A stretch of 64,000 nt of DNA from Erinaceus europaeus (GCF_950295315.1 NC_080162.1:68361760-68425759); one strand, 5' to 3'. Positions 44,930 through 56,158 are shown, counted from the first letter of the stretch. A program made the numbers and translations. Notes: generated from the sequence alone by a model not told the origin.

Positions 44930-45606
44930 AATAGTGATTATACAACCTGGTACTAGAATAAGAACAGATACTTGGATCAATGGACTAGAACTGAGAGTGT
45001 AGAAATTAGCCCACACATATATATTCACAAAGGGTCCAAACAATTCAATGGAGTAAAGAATGTCTCTTCAACAAATAGTCCTGAGAAAGTTAGATAGCCA
45101 CGTGTAGAAAAGCAAAGCTAGACCACCACTTACCACCATGTACTAAAAATCAAAATGGACCAGAGCCCTGGATATTTGACCAGAAATTATAAAAAATTAT
45201 AAAAGAAAATATTAGTAAAACATTGCTGGACTTTCCCATCAAATATTTATTGTGAGACTCAATCCTATGACTTGGGAAATGAAAACTAGAGTAAATAAAT
45301 GAGACTACATCAAACTGAAAAGCTATACGTGTAAAGGCAAACTATACGGTTTCATATGGTTTCACTCATATGTGGCATCTAGATAAATGAAATAAGTGAA
45401 CTTGCAAAGAAAAGAAATAGAGAAAAATAAGAAATTAAAAAGGAAAGAAAATTGTTTCTAAGACATGAGAACTATGGTGTTTATTATCTTTGGGAGGAGG
45501 TGGGAGTGTGAGGACACAGAACTATGGTGGTGGGTGAGGTGTGGAACTATACCCTGTAATCGTACAAACTTACAGTTTATCATTAATTATAAATACCAAT
45601 AAAAAG
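44930..45606 (+). mobile_element. Ancient LINE-1 3' region with internal deletion
   Basis: CAACAAATAGTCCTGAGAAA and AATAAATGAGACTACATCAA are ORF2 C-terminal consensus. The sequence then jumps near 45355 to GGTTTCACTCATATGTGGCA and the old 3' UTR (GGTGAGGTGTGGAACTATAC), ending in CCAATAAAAAGG. Same old tail type as 16155-16890. Confidence 0.75.
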
Positions 45607-45619
45607 GATATTTGCATTC

Positions 45620-45832
45620 AGGGCTGGTGGTGACACACCCAGTACAGCTCCCATTGTACGTGTAGTTCACAAGGACCCAGGTATAAGCCCCTCACTCCCA
45701 CCTGCCAGGGTAAGGGAGAAACCACAGTGAAACAGTGATCCAGATATCTCTCTCTCACTTTCTCTCTCCTGTCTCTCTCATCCCTTTCCTGCTCAATTTC
45801 TCTCTGTATCAATATAAATAACTAAAACTTTT
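45620..45832 (+). mobile_element. Group I SINE, diverged
   Basis: GGGCTGGTGGTGACACACCC head, CAAGGACCCAGGTATAAGCC, a TCTCTCTCTCAC tract and an AATATAAATAACTAAAAC tail. Confidence 0.7.
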
Positions 45833-46606
45833 TTTGAATTATAAAAGCACATATTTGTGCTCTATGGATAAGGCTGAAGAAGGTGATCCCTCATATACTA
45901 TTGCCCGAAAATGTCAGCTGGAGAGATCTTTACAGATTCAACAAAGGGCAAAAAGAATTTGATTTCAGCCTTCTAACTAACATTTTTACTAGAGTTCCTT
46001 GACAGAAGTAAGTCTGGGATCCATATTGATCTCATCTGTCCTTGCTCTCCATGTTGCTTCTTTATAAAGCTACATTATGGTTTCCCTTCTGGGAACAAAA
46101 AGAATCATTCTACCTAGCCTGAAACTCATGTTAAAGCTTGCACTTTTTTTTTTTCAGGGGAACAGATATACAAAGAAAGCAACAGATCATTGTCTCAGAA
46201 GAGAGGGTTGACTCAACTACAAATTGTTTTGTTTTTACCTAAAGGAAATTAGCAAGCGGGGAAGCCATACCCAGATGGAATCTAAGCTCCTCAAATGTCT
46301 CTGCTTGCACAATATGAATCTAAGTCTATCCACATGTGCTGTCTTACTCATACTCTCTTCAACTATTACAGCACAGTCTAGTGAGAAAAGCCCTAGGGCC
46401 AAATAATCTATTTCCAGCTTCCATTTCTCTTAGTATCCATGAAAACTCACATCTTTGTGGCAGTTTCTGCCTCAAATACATCTCTGTCCCACCTACTCCT
46501 AGAGAGGAATGAATAGGGCAGCACCATGGTGACAGTAAGCAAAGAACAGAAATCTATTTCCAGAACTTACTATGCAAACCAAACCAAACCCCTTCACTAT
46601 CCCCAC
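45833..46606. other. Repeat-poor DNA
   Basis: No gene or recognised repeat in about 770 bp. Confidence 0.4.
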
Positions 46607-46619
46607 CCTGAATTTACCT

Positions 46620-46797
46620 TCTTCTTCTAGCGTTTGCCCTTCTTCCGTAGCCAGTCAACAGCATCAGGAGCTGCTTGTTGCTGGCTTTGAAAGTGACTGG
46701 GATCCATGTGGATTCAGTCGGCTAGGAAGGATCATCAGTTTCCCCAATGAATGGGTACTCACGGGATGCACCACGGGAAGGTCGATCCAATGCATCC
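46620..46797 (-). pseudogene. Retroposed copy 2 of the unidentified structured RNA
   Basis: It is the reverse complement of 9504-9697, about 95% identical by eye apart from a ~15-nt deletion (near 46661). Exact 13-bp copies of CCTGAATTTACCT flank it at 46607-46619 and 46798-46810. Read on the minus strand it starts at the same base (GGATGCATTGGATCGACC) and ends at the same CTAG followed by an A/G-rich tail. It carries the sequence AACTGATGATCC where copy 1 has AACTGACGATCC. Confidence 0.8.
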
Positions 46798-46934
46798 CCT
46801 GAATTTACCTGATCCTTCTAGAAGTGTCAATTAATACTGAAACTTCTGTTTCATCTGACTCAGGAATGTCCAAGCAAGTATTTAATAAGTCTTCACAAGG
46901 GATTTCTTTTCTTCTTTGTCATCAGCAGGTTTCA

Positions 46935-47070
46935 AGAACCCAGATAGATGGGGATAGAGAAAAAGATACCAAACCACTGAAGTTCAGTGGAGGCTAGGTT
47001 CAAACCTGGGGCAAGCACATGACAGTGCACTATCCAGGTGATCTATCTTGACGATCCCAAGGTTTGGCAT
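46935..47070 (-). mobile_element. Diverged SINE, reverse
   Basis: GGCTAGGTTCAAACCTGGGG and ACAGTGCACTATCCAGGTGA read as a reverse tRNA-like head. Poorly preserved. Confidence 0.55.
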
Positions 47071-47156
47071 ATGACCAGGACAGAACTAATATCTTCAAAT
47101 ACAGCTAAGACTAGGAGTTTACATCATCAATACATTTTCCATTAGAAAAGAGCACC

Positions 47157-47200
47157 TCGGAGCGCCAGTGGCGCAATCAATTAGCGTATGGTACTTAAAC
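47157..47200 (+). pseudogene. Retroposed 5' half of tRNA-Ile(UAU)
   Basis: From 47162 the sequence GCGCCAGTGGCGCAATCAAT continues TTAGCGTATGGTACTTAAAC. This follows the 5' half of eukaryotic tRNA-Ile(UAU): acceptor strand, D arm with AGTGGCGCAATC, then the anticodon stem, ending in the anticodon loop. Differences are few. Exact 13-bp copies of AGAAAAGAGCACC flank it at 47144-47156 and 47201-47213, and the left copy is preceded by ATT, giving an L1-endonuclease-like TT|AGAAAA site. There is no 3' half, no box B and no tail, so it is not a tRNA gene. The first ~5 bases (TCGGA) are not tRNA. Confidence 0.8.
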
Positions 47201-47254
47201 AGAAAAGAGCACCACATATTTCGTATTTGTTCTTTCTTATACACAACACTTGAA

Positions 47255-49556
47255 TATTGGCAGAACTCTTTTCCGCATAAATGTTTAAGACATCTTCAAT
47301 GGAATGAATACAATTACAAAGAAGAATAAGGCAAGCATAAACCTATGGGACTACATCAAATTAAAAAGCTTCTTCTGCACAGCAAAAGAAACCAATACTC
47401 AAAAAGACAACCTCACAGAATGGGAGAAGATCTTTACATGCCACACATCAGACCACAGGCTAATAATCAGAGTATATAAAGAGCTTGTCAAACTCAACCA
47501 CAAGAACACAAACAACTCCATCCCAAAATGTGGAGAGGACCTGGACAGAATATTCACCACAGAAGAGACGCAAAAGGCCAAGAAACACATGAAAAAATGC
47601 TCCAAGTCTTTGATTGTCAGAAAAATGCAAATAAAGACAACAATGAGATACCACTTCACTCCTGTGAGAATTTCATACATCAGAAAAGGTAAAATCAGCA
47701 AATGCTGGAGAGGTTGTAGGGTCAAAAGCACCCTCCTGCACTGCTAGGAGGAATGTAAATTGGTAAATCCAACCCCAGTGGAGAGCAGCCTGGAGAACTC
47801 TCAGAAGGCTAGAAATGGACCTACCCTATGATCCTGCAATTCCTCTCCTAGGGATATATCCTATGTAACCCAACACACCCATCCAAAAAGATCTGTGTAC
47901 ACATATGTTCTTAGCAGCACAATTTCTTTTTTTTTTTAAATATTTATTTAATTTATTTATTCCCTTTTTTTATTTAAGAAAGGATTAAATAACAAAACCA
48001 TAGGGTAGGAGGGGTACAACTCCACACAATTCCCACCACCCAATCTCCATATCCCACCCCCTCCCCTGATAGCTTTCCCATTCTCTATCCCTCTGGGAGC
48101 ATGGACCCAGGGTCATTGTGGGTTGCAGAAGGTAGAAGGTCTGGCTTCTGTAATTGCTTCCCCGCTGAACATGGGCGTTGACTGGTCGGTCCATACTCCC
48201 AGTCTGCCTCTCTCTTTCCCTAGTAGGGTGGGTCTCTGGGGAAGCTGAGCTCCAGGACATATCAGTGGGGTCTTCAATCCAGGGAAGTCTGGCCGGCATC
48301 CTGATGACACCTGGAACCTGGTGACTGAAAAGAGAGTTAACATACAAAGCCAAACAAATTGTTGAGCAATCATGGACCCAAAGCTTGGAAAAGTGGAGAG
48401 GAAGTATTAGGGAGGTACTCACTGCAAACTCTAGTATACTTCTGGTTTCTTACTTTGGTGCCAGAAGGCTAGAAATGGACCTACCCTATGACCCTGCAAT
48501 TCCCCTCCTGGGGATATATCCTAAGGAACCCAACACATCCATCCAAAAAGATCTGTGTACACATATGTTCTTGGCAGCACAATTTGTAATAGCCAAAACC
48601 TGGAAGCAACCCAGGTGTCCAACAACAGATGAGTGGCTGAGCAAGTTGTGGTATATATACACAATGGAATACTACTCAGCTGTAAAAAATGGTGACTTCA
48701 CTGTTTTCAGCCGATCTTGGATGGACCTTGAAAAAATCATGTTGAGTGAAATAAGTCAGGAACAGAAGGATGAATACGGGATGATCTCACTCTCAGGCTG
48801 AAGTTGAAAAACAAGATTAGAAAAGAAAACACAAGTCGAACCTGAAATGGAATTGGCGTATCGCACCGAAGTAAAAGACTCTGGGGTGGGTGGGTGGGGA
48901 GAATACAGGTCCATGAAAAATGATGAATGAAATAGTGGGGGTTGTATTGTTAAATGGGAATCTGGGGAATGTTATGCATGTAAAAAAAAAAAAAAAAAAG
49001 GAAGAAGAAGTAGAAACGCAAAGCAGAAATTGACTGAGTTTGGAGTATGGCACCAAAGTAAGAAACCAGAAGTATACTAGAGTTTAGCAGCACAATTTCT
49101 AACAGCCAAAACCTGGAAGCAACCCAGATGTCCAACAACAGATGAGTGACTGACCAAGTTGTGGTATACATACACTATGGAATACTACTCAGCTATAAAA
49201 AAAAATGGTGACTTCACCATTTTTAGCCAATCTTGGATAGACCTTGAAAAATTCATGTTAAGTGAAATAAATCAGAAACAGATGGATGAATATGATCTCA
49301 CTCTCAGGCAGAAGTTAAAAACAAGATCACAAGAGCAAACACAAGCAGAATCTGAACTGGAATTGGTAGGTTGCCCCAAAGTAAAAGACTCTGGGGTGGG
49401 TGGGGGGGAGAATAAAGGTCCAAAAAGGATGACAGAGGGAGTTGTATCATTATATGGAAAATGGAGAAATGTTATGCATGTACAAACTATTGTATTTAGT
49501 GTTGAATGTAAAACATTAATTCCTCAATAAAGAAATTAAAAATAAAAAAATAAAAA
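47255..49556 (+). mobile_element. LINE-1 type B, 5'-truncated, split by a nested L1
   Basis: Two parts, 47255-47927 and 49103-49556, together form the C-terminal part of ORF2 and a type B tail. Flanks ACACAACACTTGAA (47241-47254) and ACACAATACTTGAA (49557-49570) give a 14-bp target duplication with one difference. At the junction the L1 sequence AGCAGCACAATTTCT appears on both sides of the inner insertion. ORF2 is degenerate. Confidence 0.88.
47928..49087 (-). mobile_element. Nested LINE-1 with internal inversion and mixed tail types
   Basis: Exact 15-bp duplications (AGCAGCACAATTTCT at 47913-47927 and 49088-49102) flank a 1.16-kb unit. Its left part, 47928-48462, is a reverse type A tail in a very short form, with the T run (complement of poly(A)) at the target junction. 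Its right part, 48463-49082, is in forward orientation: ORF2 end, most of a type B tail, an A run (48983-48999), then a second tail start. A 34-bp sequence occurs inverted at 48429-48462 and 49049-49082. This geometry fits 5' inversion by twin priming. Confidence 0.8.
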
Positions 49557-49570
49557 ACACAATACTTGAA

Positions 49571-50680
49571 ATTGAAAATTGTTTGACCAACATGTTATTG
49601 TTTTTACTGTTTACAAAGAGTTCAACGGGAGAAAGAGGCTTGACACAGTGCTAGAGCCTCCTTAGTATATCACCTAGCATCCTTCTGAGAATTAAAACTC
49701 ATTTGATGCAGTCTGGCAGGGAATAAGAAGTCAAACACACTGTTTACTGCATAGTAGATTACACAGTATAGAAATCAAAAATGCAAAATCTGAAAAAATT
49801 TTTTGATCATTCTATCCCTCCTACCTAGATTTATCATTACTAAAGCTAAAAGTTCTTTATTTTAGGAGACTCAACATAACTGGGAATAGAATAACTTACT
49901 CTTAATAGATATAGACACATAGTCTAGTCATCCTTAGTAACAAATCCTCAATAAGCAAACAACAAATTTCAACTCTTGAAGTATTCTTCTGATTATGAAA
50001 GTACAAATCTGCATGACTACCCTACTCTCAACTTCCTTCTAGTTTTTTTTTATTATATGATTCCACTTGAAAATAAATCATTATTTTCCACAAAGTTAAG
50101 CAAGAGGGAATATATATATATATATATAGATATATATAGATATATATAGATATATATATAGATATCCTCCTTTATTAAAGTGTGATCCTTGACCCAAAAG
50201 CATTTCAATCATGAAAGTATTGCCTGGAAATATAGATTCAGACCTGACCTTGACTTCTGAAGCAAGAATCTACATTTTAACAAAACTAAATTATTCATAA
50301 ATTTCATATAAACCAATAAATTATAATCCCTCAAGTATATGTGTGTATAGTAAGTTAATGTTAAATCAACTAAAAGTAAAATAAGCAAAAACTATAGTAT
50401 TCTTATAAGAATAAATATGTGGAAAATAAGACCTACACACATTGTTTAGGTAAATAAAATTCTGATGCTACACAATAAGTGTTTTCAAATTAAACAACTA
50501 GAAAATTGCAAAACTAGAGTAAAACTCAGTTCCTCACAACTCTTTACAATGTACATTTGTATGCACAGTAAGAAAGAGAAAGACTGTTCAAGACATCTGG
50601 CCTTACAGTTGAAGAGCTTACCTTGTATTCATAATTAGGTCATAATGGTTTCAAAGAACACCAAGACAACCTCAGTCTCT
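49571..50680. other. Repeat-poor DNA with a MER5-type relic and AT array
   Basis: 50175-50290 resembles MER5A (TTAAAGTGTGATCCTTGACC, ATTGCCTGGAAATATAGATT, TCTACATTTTAACAAAACT), a nonautonomous hAT-Charlie element. 50109-50165 is a (TA)n/(TATATAGA)n array. No gene. Confidence 0.6.
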
Positions 50681-51018
50681 GGACATAATGAAGACATGTC
50701 AGTATTTGTTATCTTGTGTTTTTTGATGATGGCCATTTTAACAGACAAAGGTGATACCTCACTCTCATTGTGGTTTTAATTTGCATATTCTTAATTAATA
50801 ATGACGTTGAGTGTCTAAATTCATATATTTTCTTTGGATAAAGTGTGTATTCAGATCCTCTGACCATTTTTCAATTGGGTTATTGTTATTTTATTGTTTT
50901 TTCCCTATTAAAATGTTTTAGTTCCTTAGATATTTTGGATATTATCAGATGCATGGTTGTAAATATCCCATTCTTGTATCCCTTTACTCTATTAGTTGTT
51001 ACCTTTGTTTTACAGGGA

Positions 51019-51115
51019 TATGTGTGTGTGTGTGTGTGTGTGTGTGTCTGTGTGTGTGTCTGTGTGTGTGTCTGTGTGTGTGTTTGTGTGTGTGTGTGTC
51101 TGTATGTGTGTGTAT
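51019..51115 (+). repeat. (GT)n array, interrupted
   Basis: About 97 bp of TGTG with CTGTG interruptions inside the reverse ancient L1. It produces artefactual Cys-Val repeat frames. Confidence 0.93.
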
Positions 51116-51837
51116 TTGTTTAACACAACTTTATCTGCCTTTGTTTCTGCTGCTTGTGCTTTAGGGTTATATCCAAGAAATAATTCACCAAACCAACCTC
51201 AAGAAGTTTTTGCTTCAGATTTTCTTCTAGTAGTTTTAAGCTTCAGGTTTTAAGTCCAAGTCTTCCTAGTTAAGTTTAATGTGTTTTCAGCTGATTTCTG
51301 TAAAACTGTATGATATGAGTCCAATTTTACTCATTCTTATGCATGTGTATATTTTCACATACACTATTAAAAAACATTTCCTTTCCCCCATTGAGTAACT
51401 GGGCAGCTGAGTGGACTATTAACTATAAATATGTGTATTTATCCCTGGACTGCCTATTCTATTTCTGATCTCTATATTTGTCCTTGTTATAGTACTATTT
51501 TACTTTGATTACCATAGTTTTCTAGTATATTATAAAATCTGGTATTTTAATGCCTCCATCTTTGTTCTTCAAGATTGCTTTAACTAAAAACATGAATTTT
51601 AAGGCTCTTTTATAATATTTCTGCAAAAAAATTGACATTAGAATTCCAGTAGGGATTACAGTGATTCTAAGCATCACTTTGAGTAGTATGGACATTTAAT
51701 CATATTAAAACTTCCAGCCCCTAAGCAAAAATATATTTCCATTTATTTGTGCCTTCCTAAGATTCTTTCATTGGTGTTTCATAATTTTCAGACTAAGGGT
51801 TTCCACCTCCTTGGTTAATACATTCCTATTTCTTTTT

Positions 51838-52158
51838 TTGCCTCCAAATTATTGCTGGGGCTCGGTATTTGCACTACGAATCCACTGATCCTGTTGCCAT
51901 TTTCCCCCCACTTTTTGTTGCTCTTGTTATTGTTATTGTTATTGTTGTCATTGCTGCCGTTGTTGGATAGGACAGAGAGAAATAGAGAGAGGAGAGGAAG
52001 ACAGAGAGAGGGAGCAAAAGAAAACTGCAGACCTGCTTTACCTCTTGTGAAGAGAACCCCCGGCAAGTGGAGAGCCGGGGTCTGAGCCGATATCTTTACA
52101 CCAGTCCTTGAGCTTCAAGGCATGTGTGCTTTAACCCGCTGCACTACCACCCAGTCCC
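51838..52158 (-). mobile_element. Group IV SINE, reverse
   Basis: It reads 3' block (CCTCCAAATTATTGCTGGGG), body (GGATAGGACAGAGAGAAATA, CTGCAGACCTGCTTTACCTC), then head (TTAACCCGCTGCACTACCAC). It has the group II-like body, so group IV is not tied to group I alone. Confidence 0.8.
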
Positions 52159-52919
52159 CATTCCTAACTTTCTATGACATTGTAGAGTTGGTTTTTGTTT
52201 GTTTGGTTGGTTGGTTTTTTGTAGTTTGCTATTAGTATACAGCTGACTTTTGTATGTTGATGATGTAGTCTTCAGTCTTACTGAATTTGTTCCATGCTTT
52301 CACTGGTAAATTCTGCCAAACACTTCAAGAAGAATTAACACCAGTTTTTTTTCAATCACTTACAAAAGCTTTAAAGAGAAAATACTTTTTGTCATGAGTC
52401 CAATATTACTTTCATATGAAATCAAAGCAAGTACACAACAAAATAAAACAATAGGCAACTATCCATGAAAAACATTAAAAAAAAATTTAACCAGATATTA
52501 CCAGATTTCAACAACAAATTAAGTGAATTTTATAACATGATCAAGTAGAATTTATTCTTGAAATACAAGCATGTTTCAAAACATGCAATTAAATAAATGT
52601 GATATGCTATATTAATTGAATGAAGGATGAAATCACACAGTCATGTTAATAGATAAAAAAAGTATTTGACAAAATTCAAGGTTTTTCATGTAAAAATTCA
52701 ATTAGTTTAGTATACGATAAATATATTTCAATAAAAGGGCCCTATTTCACAAGCCCATGGCTAAAATTATATGAGTATAAAGCTCAAACCACTTCCCCTA
52801 AAATCAGAAACAAGTAAAGTGTTCCCCACTTATCAACCCTCTACAAAATAGTATAAACCCAAGTCAGAATAATTAGGTAATAGAATGAAATGATAGGCAC
52901 CCAAATAAGAAAATTAATT

Positions 52920-53125
52920 TGGGGCCAGGTGGTTGCGCACCTGGTTGAGCACACATGTTACCGTGCATGAGGTCTGAGGTTCGAGCCCAATGGCCCCCAC
53001 CTGCAGGGGGATAGCTTCATAAATGGTGAAGCAGGGCTGTGGTGTCTCTCTGTCTCTCTCCCTCTCTATCTTTCCTTCCCTCTTGATTTCTGGCTGTCTC
53101 TATCCAATAAATAAATAAATAATAA
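52920..53125 (+). mobile_element. Group I SINE inside the ancient L1
   Basis: GGGGCCAGGTGGTTGCGCAC head, GAGGTTCGAGCCC box B, CACCTGCAGGGGGATAGCTT core and CCAATAAATAAATAAATAAT tail. Little decayed. Confidence 0.87.
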
Positions 53126-53364
53126 TAAATTGTTTAAAAATAAATATAGTTTTTAAAAAAACTTACCAATCACCTATCAAATCTCTGTCTCTACTCATGC
53201 AGACACTCAGCAGTAACTTAAAAAAAAGAGTACATTTTTTTCAGATGACATGATCTTATATAGAGAGAAATAAAAACACTAAAAATCTGTTAAAACTAAA
53301 TAGATAAATCCAGTAAAGTTGTGGACCACAAAACCAATCTTTACTTATTTACAAATAAAATATT

Positions 53365-55968
53365 ACAGTGATATTTTTATTTTTTAATTTATTTATTGGG
53401 GATTAATGTTTTACATTCTACAGTAAATACAATAGTTTGTACATGCACAACATTTTTCAGTTTTCCACATAAAAATACAACCCTCACTAGGTTGTATTTT
53501 TATTTTCCACATAAAAATACAACCTTCACTCTGTCATCCTCTTTTGGAGCTGTATTTTCCCTCTGCACCCACCCCAGAGTCCTTTATTTTGATGCAATAC
53601 ATGAACTCCAGTTCATATTCTACTTTTGTTTTCTCTTGTGATCTTGTTTTTCAACTTTTGGCACAGAGTGAGATCATCCCACATTTATCCTTCTGTTTCT
53701 GAATTATTGCACTTAACATGATTTCTTCAAGCTCCATCCATGATCAGATGAAAACAGTAAAATTACGGTTTTTAATAGCTGAGTAGTATTCCATTATGTA
53801 GATATACCACAACTTGCTCAGCCACTCATGTGTTGTTGGACACCTGGGGTGCTACCAGGTTTTGGCTATTACAAATTATGCTGCTAAGAAAACAGGTATA
53901 TACAAATCTTTTTGGATGGGTGTATTGGGTACCATGGGACATATCCCCAGAGAGGAATTGCAGGATCATAGGATAGGTCCATTTCTATTCTTCTGAGAGT
54001 TCTCCAGGCTGCTCTCCACTGGAGTTGGATTTACCAATTTACATTCCCCCCAGCAGTACAGGAGGGTGCCTTTGACCCCACAACCTCTCCAGCATCTGCT
54101 GATGTTACCTTTTCTGATGCATGAAATTCTCACAGGAGTGTTGTCTTTATTTGCATTTTTCTGACAATCAAAGACTTGGAGCATTTTTTCACGTGTTTCT
54201 TGGCCTTTTGGACCTCTTCTGTGGTGAATATTCTGTCCATGTCCTCTCCCCATTGTTGGATGGGGTTATTTGTTTTCTTGTGGTTGAGTTTGGCAAGCTC
54301 TTTATATATTCTGGTTATTAGCCTCTGGTCTGATGTATGGCATGTAAAGATCTTCTCCCATTCTGTGAGGGGTCTTTTTGAGTATTGGTTTCTTTTGCTG
54401 TGCAGAATCTTTTTAATTTGATGTAGTCCCACAGGTTTATACTTGCCTTAGTCTTCTTTGTAATTGGATTTGTTTCATTGAAGACGTCTTTAAACTTTAT
54501 GCAAAAAATAGTTCTGCCAATATTTTCCTCTAAGTATCTGATAGTTTCTGGTTTAACATCCAAATCCTTGACTGACTTGGAATTTACTTTTGTATTTGGT
54601 GAAATATAATGGTTCAGTTTCACTCTTCTGCATACTTCAACCCATTTTTTCCAACACTATTTTTTGAAGAGACTCTCCTTTCCCCCATTTAATAGTCTGG
54701 GTACCTTTGTCAAAGATTATATGTCCACTGGTGTGGGGGCTTACTTTTGGGCTCTCAATTTGATTCCATTGGTCAGTGTGTCTATTCATGTTCCAGTACC
54801 AAGAAATTTTGATGACAGTGGCCCTATAATACAATTTGAGATCTGGAAGTGTGATCCCTCCAGTTCTGTTCTTTCTTCTCAAGACAGTTTTGGCAATTCT
54901 AGGACTATTCTGGTTCCAGGTAAACATTTGTACCATTTGTTCTATTCTCCTAAAAACTGTGGTTGGGATCTTAATGTGGATATCATTCAATTTGCATATG
55001 GCTCTGGGTAGTATATTCATTTTAATCATGTTAACTCTTCCAAACCAGGAACATGGAACATCTTTCTACTTCATTGGGTCTTTTCCAATTTCCATGAGTA
55101 GTGACTCATAATTTTCAGTATACAAGTTTTTCACTAATTTGGTTAAGTTTATTCCTAGATATTTTGTTGTTTTTGTTGCTATAGTAATTGATTTCTGGAT
55201 TTCATCATCTTCTAAGTTAAATGTTTGCATAGAGGAATGCCACTGACTTTTGGGTGTTAATTTTGTAGCCTGTAACCTTATTATATTGCCTGATGATTTA
55301 CAAAGGATTATTGCTGGATTCTTTAGGTTTTTCTGTGTATATTATCATGTTGTCTGCAAATTGGGAGAGTTTGGCTTCTCTTTTTCAATCTGTATCCCTT
55401 TAATTCTTTGCTCCTGCCTGATTGCTATGGCAAGAATTTCCAACACTATATTGAATAGTAATGGCGATAGTGGGCAGCCCTGTCTACTGTTTTCTGTAGT
55501 TCTTCTGGTTTGTTACCCTGTTATGATACTGTTTTAGCTTGTTCAGCTAGTTGTGTTCTTAACTCAGCTATTTCATATTTCAGCTAATAACCTTGACATA
55601 ATTAGTGTTTTCTTCCAGAGACTCATTTGTCGTTTTTGCATTTCTAATGACAATTTTTTCAAACTCTTTACTGACTCCTGTGACTATTTGCTTAACAAGC
55701 ATTTGGATGTTGATCCCATTATTTTGTGGTTCAACCTTTGGGGGACTTTTAGCTGGACTCTTGTCCTGGTTCATTTCTTCAATATTTCTTCTTGGTTTAA
55801 CCATTGTATATAGAATGTTACAAAGTCCCTCTCTCAGTATTTTTCAAATTAGTGCTCACCTTTGCCTGGATTGACTTAAAGAGTTCACAGTTGTGGAAAT
55901 TAACAGTTGTTTCAATATTATTTCAATCCCTGAGTTGGATCACAAAGGCTGTTAAAAGCCTCTTTTGT
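53365..55968 (-). mobile_element. LINE-1 type B, reverse, middle missing
   Basis: On the minus strand: a 5' UTR remnant (55968-55805), ORF1 start at 55804 (MVKPRRNIEEMNQDKSPAKS), the coiled-coil beginning, then an abrupt join near 55480-55500 to the ORF2 reverse transcriptase region (complement of AGGGCTGCCCACTATCG), the rest of ORF2, and a type B tail (53660-53385). The C-terminal two thirds of ORF1 and the endonuclease half of ORF2 are absent, more than 2 kb. Frames are broken. Confidence 0.8.
53461..53530. repeat. Local duplication creating a hairpin in the type B tail
   Basis: TTTTCCACATAAAAATACAA occurs at 53461 and 53503. Between them AAAAATACAACC (53471-53482) faces GGTTGTATTTTT (53490-53501), a perfect 12-bp inverted repeat with a 7-nt loop. 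Other type B tails have the sequence once. Confidence 0.9.
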
Positions 55969-56158
55969 TCTTTTTTTAATTTAATTTTTTATTTATAAAA
56001 ACATTGGGGATTCCGGAAGATGGGGGACTGAGAAGCTGCTAGTGGCTTGAGCTCTGACAACATCTACTGGAAATGGTATTTAGTACAGTGTTGCTTGTAC
56101 TCAAAACACAACAACTAAGGAACAAAACAACACAAAAATAAGAAACACATTAAAAAAA

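Larger units (their letters stand above)
50685..53362. mobile_element. Ancient LINE-1 ORF2, rearranged into opposite orientations
   Basis: 50685-52295 is reverse ORF2 (GTGATACCTCACTCTCATTG near the left end). From about 52300 to 53362 the sequence is forward ORF2 (CTGGTAAATTCTGCCAAACA, then the reverse transcriptase region with AGATGACATGATCTTATATA near 53242). The right end of the forward part and the start of the reverse part come from overlapping ORF2 positions (CCAGTAAAGTTGTGGACCAC versus the complement of 52230-52290). Twin priming would give this, but the reverse part lacks the L1 3' end, so a later inversion is possible. Confidence 0.65.

Noticed and set aside
47157..47200. A functional tRNA-Ile gene
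   Set aside because: Only the 5' half is present, with no box B, T arm or 3' acceptor strand, and it is bounded by target duplications.
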